Shown here: positions 7,232 through 8,798 of the stretch, in pieces | How positions within the stretch are numbered: position 1 is the first letter of the stretch | How the letters are laid out: every line of letters starts with the position of its first letter | NCBI GenBank assembly: GCA_022447165.1 | Contig: JAKVBR010000064.1 | Location: forward strand, 1 to 8,798 | Origin: Phycisphaerales bacterium | GTDB lineage: Bacteria; Planctomycetota; Phycisphaerae; Phycisphaerales; SM1A02 | Length of the DNA stretch: 8,798 nt | Direction: 5' to 3' | The notes under the pieces: generated by a model | Database searches by the model: none | What the model saw: only the letters and a program-made list of their open reading frames with translations | What the model was told of the DNA's origin: nothing | Program-made: the position numbers and the translations under genes

Positions 7232-8436
7232 GTGCAAAGTTCCTCAGGCGTGTTCCAAATGGCGTCAGTTTCCCATTGTGGTAGAGCAACCATCGGTCTT
7301 GGCCACGTAAACTCGCTTGTTTTAGATTCAGAGAGAACTGAATCAGGCCGTATCCTTGCCGCGATTGCCTCAGCAAGTCGAGGCGCAAATGCTAATTTGG
7401 TCGGGAAGCACGTATGGACGCCATCAACTGAGTCAATGGATACATCTTGCGGCCGCTTTCCTTTTGTAAATTGCTCAGCACGCGTGGATCGGTATGTTAA
7501 AAACTCTGCTTGTGATAAATCGATGCTAGGTACTGTTGCGTGTAACTCTTTAGACGCATGACAAATCAGTTGGTTCGGTTCCATGTTGACACCATCTTCT
7601 GCAAGTTGACCACCCACTTGCCAAACTGTTCTACCCGCGTAATCGGTCGTCGTTGTAATCGTCACTCTGGTCTTTGCGCCATCTATGCAGTGCCCATTGA
7701 TTGTAGGCAAGTTCCCTCTGACAAGGACCATGTGAAGCGGCCGCGATTGGGTTGCTTGAGCAGTGAGTCCAAATTGATTACGAAGTGTTTCGTTTCCGCT
7801 TCCTGCTGTTAGGACAACGTCCTTTGCAATGATGTTGAGCGGCTCACCTGTTTGTGGATTCAAGAGGGACACTTTCCAGCATTCGTCTTCCTTGCTGACT
7901 TCCACGCCGCCAGGAGCAGTGAGTAGAAGTTTGTCTTCTAACTTCTTGCTGAGGACTTCAAGCAAACTTCTTGGTTCGATGACTTGTTCGGCAAGCCGAG
8001 CGACGGTGAATCCTTCGCTTTTTAACCAATCAGGTCGTTCTTCGTCATCAAGCACTTCTGGTTTTACGCGGAGCGCCATCTTTGCACCTAAAAAGCCCAA
8101 ACGAGAAGTGAGTGATTTTGTTTTCCAGACATAACAATTATCTGCTCTGAGATGTACGTCAGATAAGTTCGGTGAAGATTCGCCTGCAAGCGATCGACGC
8201 CAAAGGGTAGGCATTTCCCTGATTGCAACTGCGGACTCATGCCCGCCCTTTGTAATCTCGTATTTGAGGCCACCATGGATAATACCTTGCGAATCAATTG
8301 TTTGGCCATGCCCAAGGGCATTTGATTCAAGGAGCAGGGCTTGGTAGCCAAGTTCAGTGCATTTGTTGAGTGTAAAGAGCCCTGCGACTCCGCCTCCAAA
8401 GATGAGGCAATCAATCTGAATAGTTGGCTGAGCCAT
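7228..8436 (-). CDS. FAD-dependent oxidoreductase, DAO/glycerol-3-phosphate dehydrogenase-like
   Basis: 402 residues. The N-terminal Rossmann motif IDCLIFGGGVAGLFTLNKC (8-26), followed by an acidic residue at the end of the second strand (LLLES, 34-38), binds the ADP part of FAD. GQTIDSQGIIHGGLKYE (44-60) matches the flavin-contacting segment of the DAO superfamily; its HGGLKY resembles the HGGLRY of glycerol-3-phosphate dehydrogenases and the related segment of L-2-hydroxyglutarate oxidase. VVLTAGSGNETL (207-218) is the second FAD-contacting strand. A conserved-looking C-terminal part (FPTKLAFAPRLAEAIAARI, 344-362) closes the FAD domain. The middle (about 90-340) should form the substrate domain, but I cannot name the substrate. 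No signal peptide or membrane helix is seen, so it is probably cytosolic. It is the first gene of a two-gene operon with the aldo/keto reductase and is divergent from the hydrolase. No good Shine-Dalgarno precedes the ATG. Confidence 0.88.
   Translation of the reverse strand: MAQPTIQIDCLIFGGGVAGLFTLNKCTELGYQALLLESNALGHGQTIDSQGIIHGGLKYEITKGGHESAVAIREMPTLWRRSLAGESSPNLSDVHLRADNCYVWKTKSLTSRLGFLGAKMALRVKPEVLDDEERPDWLKSEGFTVARLAEQVIEPRSLLEVLSKKLEDKLLLTAPGGVEVSKEDECWKVSLLNPQTGEPLNIIAKDVVLTAGSGNETLRNQFGLTAQATQSRPLHMVLVRGNLPTINGHCIDGAKTRVTITTTTDYAGRTVWQVGGQLAEDGVNMEPNQLICHASKELHATVPSIDLSQAEFLTYRSTRAEQFTKGKRPQDVSIDSVDGVHTCFPTKLAFAPRLAEAIAARIRPDSVLSESKTSEFTWPRPMVALPQWETDAIWNTPEELCT
7240..7245 (-). promoter_or_regulatory. 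Shine-Dalgarno sequence of the aldo/keto reductase (GAGGAA)
   Basis: On the minus strand GAGGAA lies within the last codons of the FAD gene, eight bases upstream of the ATG at 7231-7229. It favours that ATG over the in-frame TTG two codons earlier, which would sit only two bases from the motif. Confidence 0.7.
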
Positions 8437-8442
8437 AAGAGT

Positions 8443-8471
8443 ATCTTAATTCACGAAGCCCATCGTTTGTA
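8443..8471 (-). promoter_or_regulatory. Candidate promoter of the FAD/AKR operon, possibly giving a leaderless mRNA
   Basis: Read on the minus strand, TACAAA (8471-8466) and TAAGAT (8448-8443) are 17 bases apart, with three and four of six consensus matches. The -10-like box ends six bases before the ATG at 8436, so transcription would begin at or next to the start codon. This agrees with the absence of a Shine-Dalgarno sequence. Speculative: the gap is only 48 bases and must also serve the divergent hydrolase gene. Confidence 0.3.
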
Positions 8472-8473
8472 GT

Positions 8474-8477
8474 AGGA
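8474..8477 (+). promoter_or_regulatory. Shine-Dalgarno sequence of the alpha/beta hydrolase (AGGA)
   Basis: AGGA lies seven bases before the ATG at 8485 and supports that start for the gene running off the right edge. Confidence 0.55.
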
Positions 8478-8484
8478 TGACCCC

Positions 8485-8798
8485 ATGAACACAAATCATT
8501 GGACGATTGTCGGAAGCCATGGAGAAACAATCTTTGGTTCTACTGAGGGTCCAGATGGAGTGGTTCGCGGAGTGGCGCTCCTTGCTCACGGTTTTAAGGG
8601 GTATAAGGATTACGGCATGTTTCCTTGGTTATCTCGTCAACTCGCATCGATTGGATTGATCTCTCACCGATTTAATTTTTCTCATTCTGGGATGCAAGCA
8701 GGAATCGATGAGTTTGAACGCCCAGATTTGTTTGAGAAAGATACATGGAATAGACAGGTGGAAGATTTGAAAGTCCTTGCTGACACCTTCCGCCAATC
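8485..8798 (+). CDS. Alpha/beta hydrolase, N-terminal part (3' end outside window)
   Basis: An open frame runs from ATG 8485 to the window edge: 104 codons and two bases, no stop. After an N-terminal beta strand region (WTIVGSHGETIFGS, 6-19) comes VALLAHGFKGYKDYGMFP (30-47). This is the strand and HG oxyanion-hole segment (H35-G36) of a well-known alpha/beta hydrolase group with HGFKG(F/Y)KD. Then SHRFNFSHSGM (60-70) forms the next strand and turn, and RQVEDLKVLADTF (90-102) is the helix normally just before the nucleophile elbow. The GxSxG nucleophile, acid and histidine lie beyond the window, so activity cannot be confirmed. Such proteins are usually cytosolic esterases or peptidase-like hydrolases of unknown substrate. 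It is divergent from the FAD gene, 48 bases apart. Confidence 0.85.
   Translation, partial: MNTNHWTIVGSHGETIFGSTEGPDGVVRGVALLAHGFKGYKDYGMFPWLSRQLASIGLISHRFNFSHSGMQAGIDEFERPDLFEKDTWNRQVEDLKVLADTFRQ

Noticed and set aside
7231..7237. TTG at 7237 as the start of the aldo/keto reductase
   Set aside because: The ATG six bases later gives the ATGA overlap with the upstream stop and correct spacing from GAGGAA; the TTG would be only two bases from the ribosome binding site.
7187..7561. 124-residue open frame on the plus strand opposite the FAD and reductase genes
   Set aside because: It is antisense to well-supported coding sequence, has no recognisable motif and no good ribosome binding site; it is a shadow of the real frames.
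8425..8435. Perfect short palindrome TGGCTGAGCCA across the first codons of the FAD gene, as an operator or hairpin
   Set aside because: Five-base arms with a one-base centre are too short to form a stable hairpin and are common by chance; no second copy was seen nearby.

Overview
The window reads as a chromosomal housekeeping segment of a bacterium with moderate GC (mid-40s percent by eye). It is densely packed: six genes are complete and one is cut at each edge. The most informative clue to the host is secDF, a single 1169-residue fusion of SecD and SecF with very large periplasmic insertions. It follows tgt and yajC and sits downstream of a rhomboid protease. From memory, fused and enlarged SecDF proteins of this kind, together with Gly/Pro/Ser-extended YajC, occur in Planctomycetota, especially Phycisphaerae-like marine lineages. 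I infer that group with only moderate confidence; no rRNA or other decisive marker is present.

Left and centre, plus strand (1-6501): the 3' part of a rhomboid intramembrane protease gene; tgt (tRNA-guanine transglycosylase, queuosine pathway), whose GTG start overlaps the rhomboid stop; yajC 12 bases later; secDF after a 38-base gap; then, after 74 bases and a strong Shine-Dalgarno sequence, a membrane-anchored protein with two LysM domains. The tgt-yajC-secD-secF order is an old bacterial gene cluster. YajC and SecDF form the accessory part of the Sec translocon, which uses the proton gradient to help pull proteins across the membrane. The flanking rhomboid and LysM genes also encode envelope proteins, so the block is largely about the envelope.

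Right, minus strand (8436-6482): a two-gene operon of a DAO-family FAD-dependent oxidoreductase followed, with an ATGA stop/start overlap, by a compact aldo/keto reductase. Its last codons run 20 bases into the 3' end of the convergent LysM gene. The substrates of both enzymes are unknown.

Right edge, plus strand (8485 onward): the start of an alpha/beta hydrolase gene, divergent from the FAD gene across a 48-base gap.

I see no RNA genes, insertion sequences, CRISPR arrays, phage genes or convincing hairpin terminators, and no stretch over 300 bases without a gene. I found no sign of a new multi-gene system. The points most worth a second look are the large insertions in SecDF, the insertion and altered zinc loop in Tgt, and the orphan FAD/AKR redox pair.
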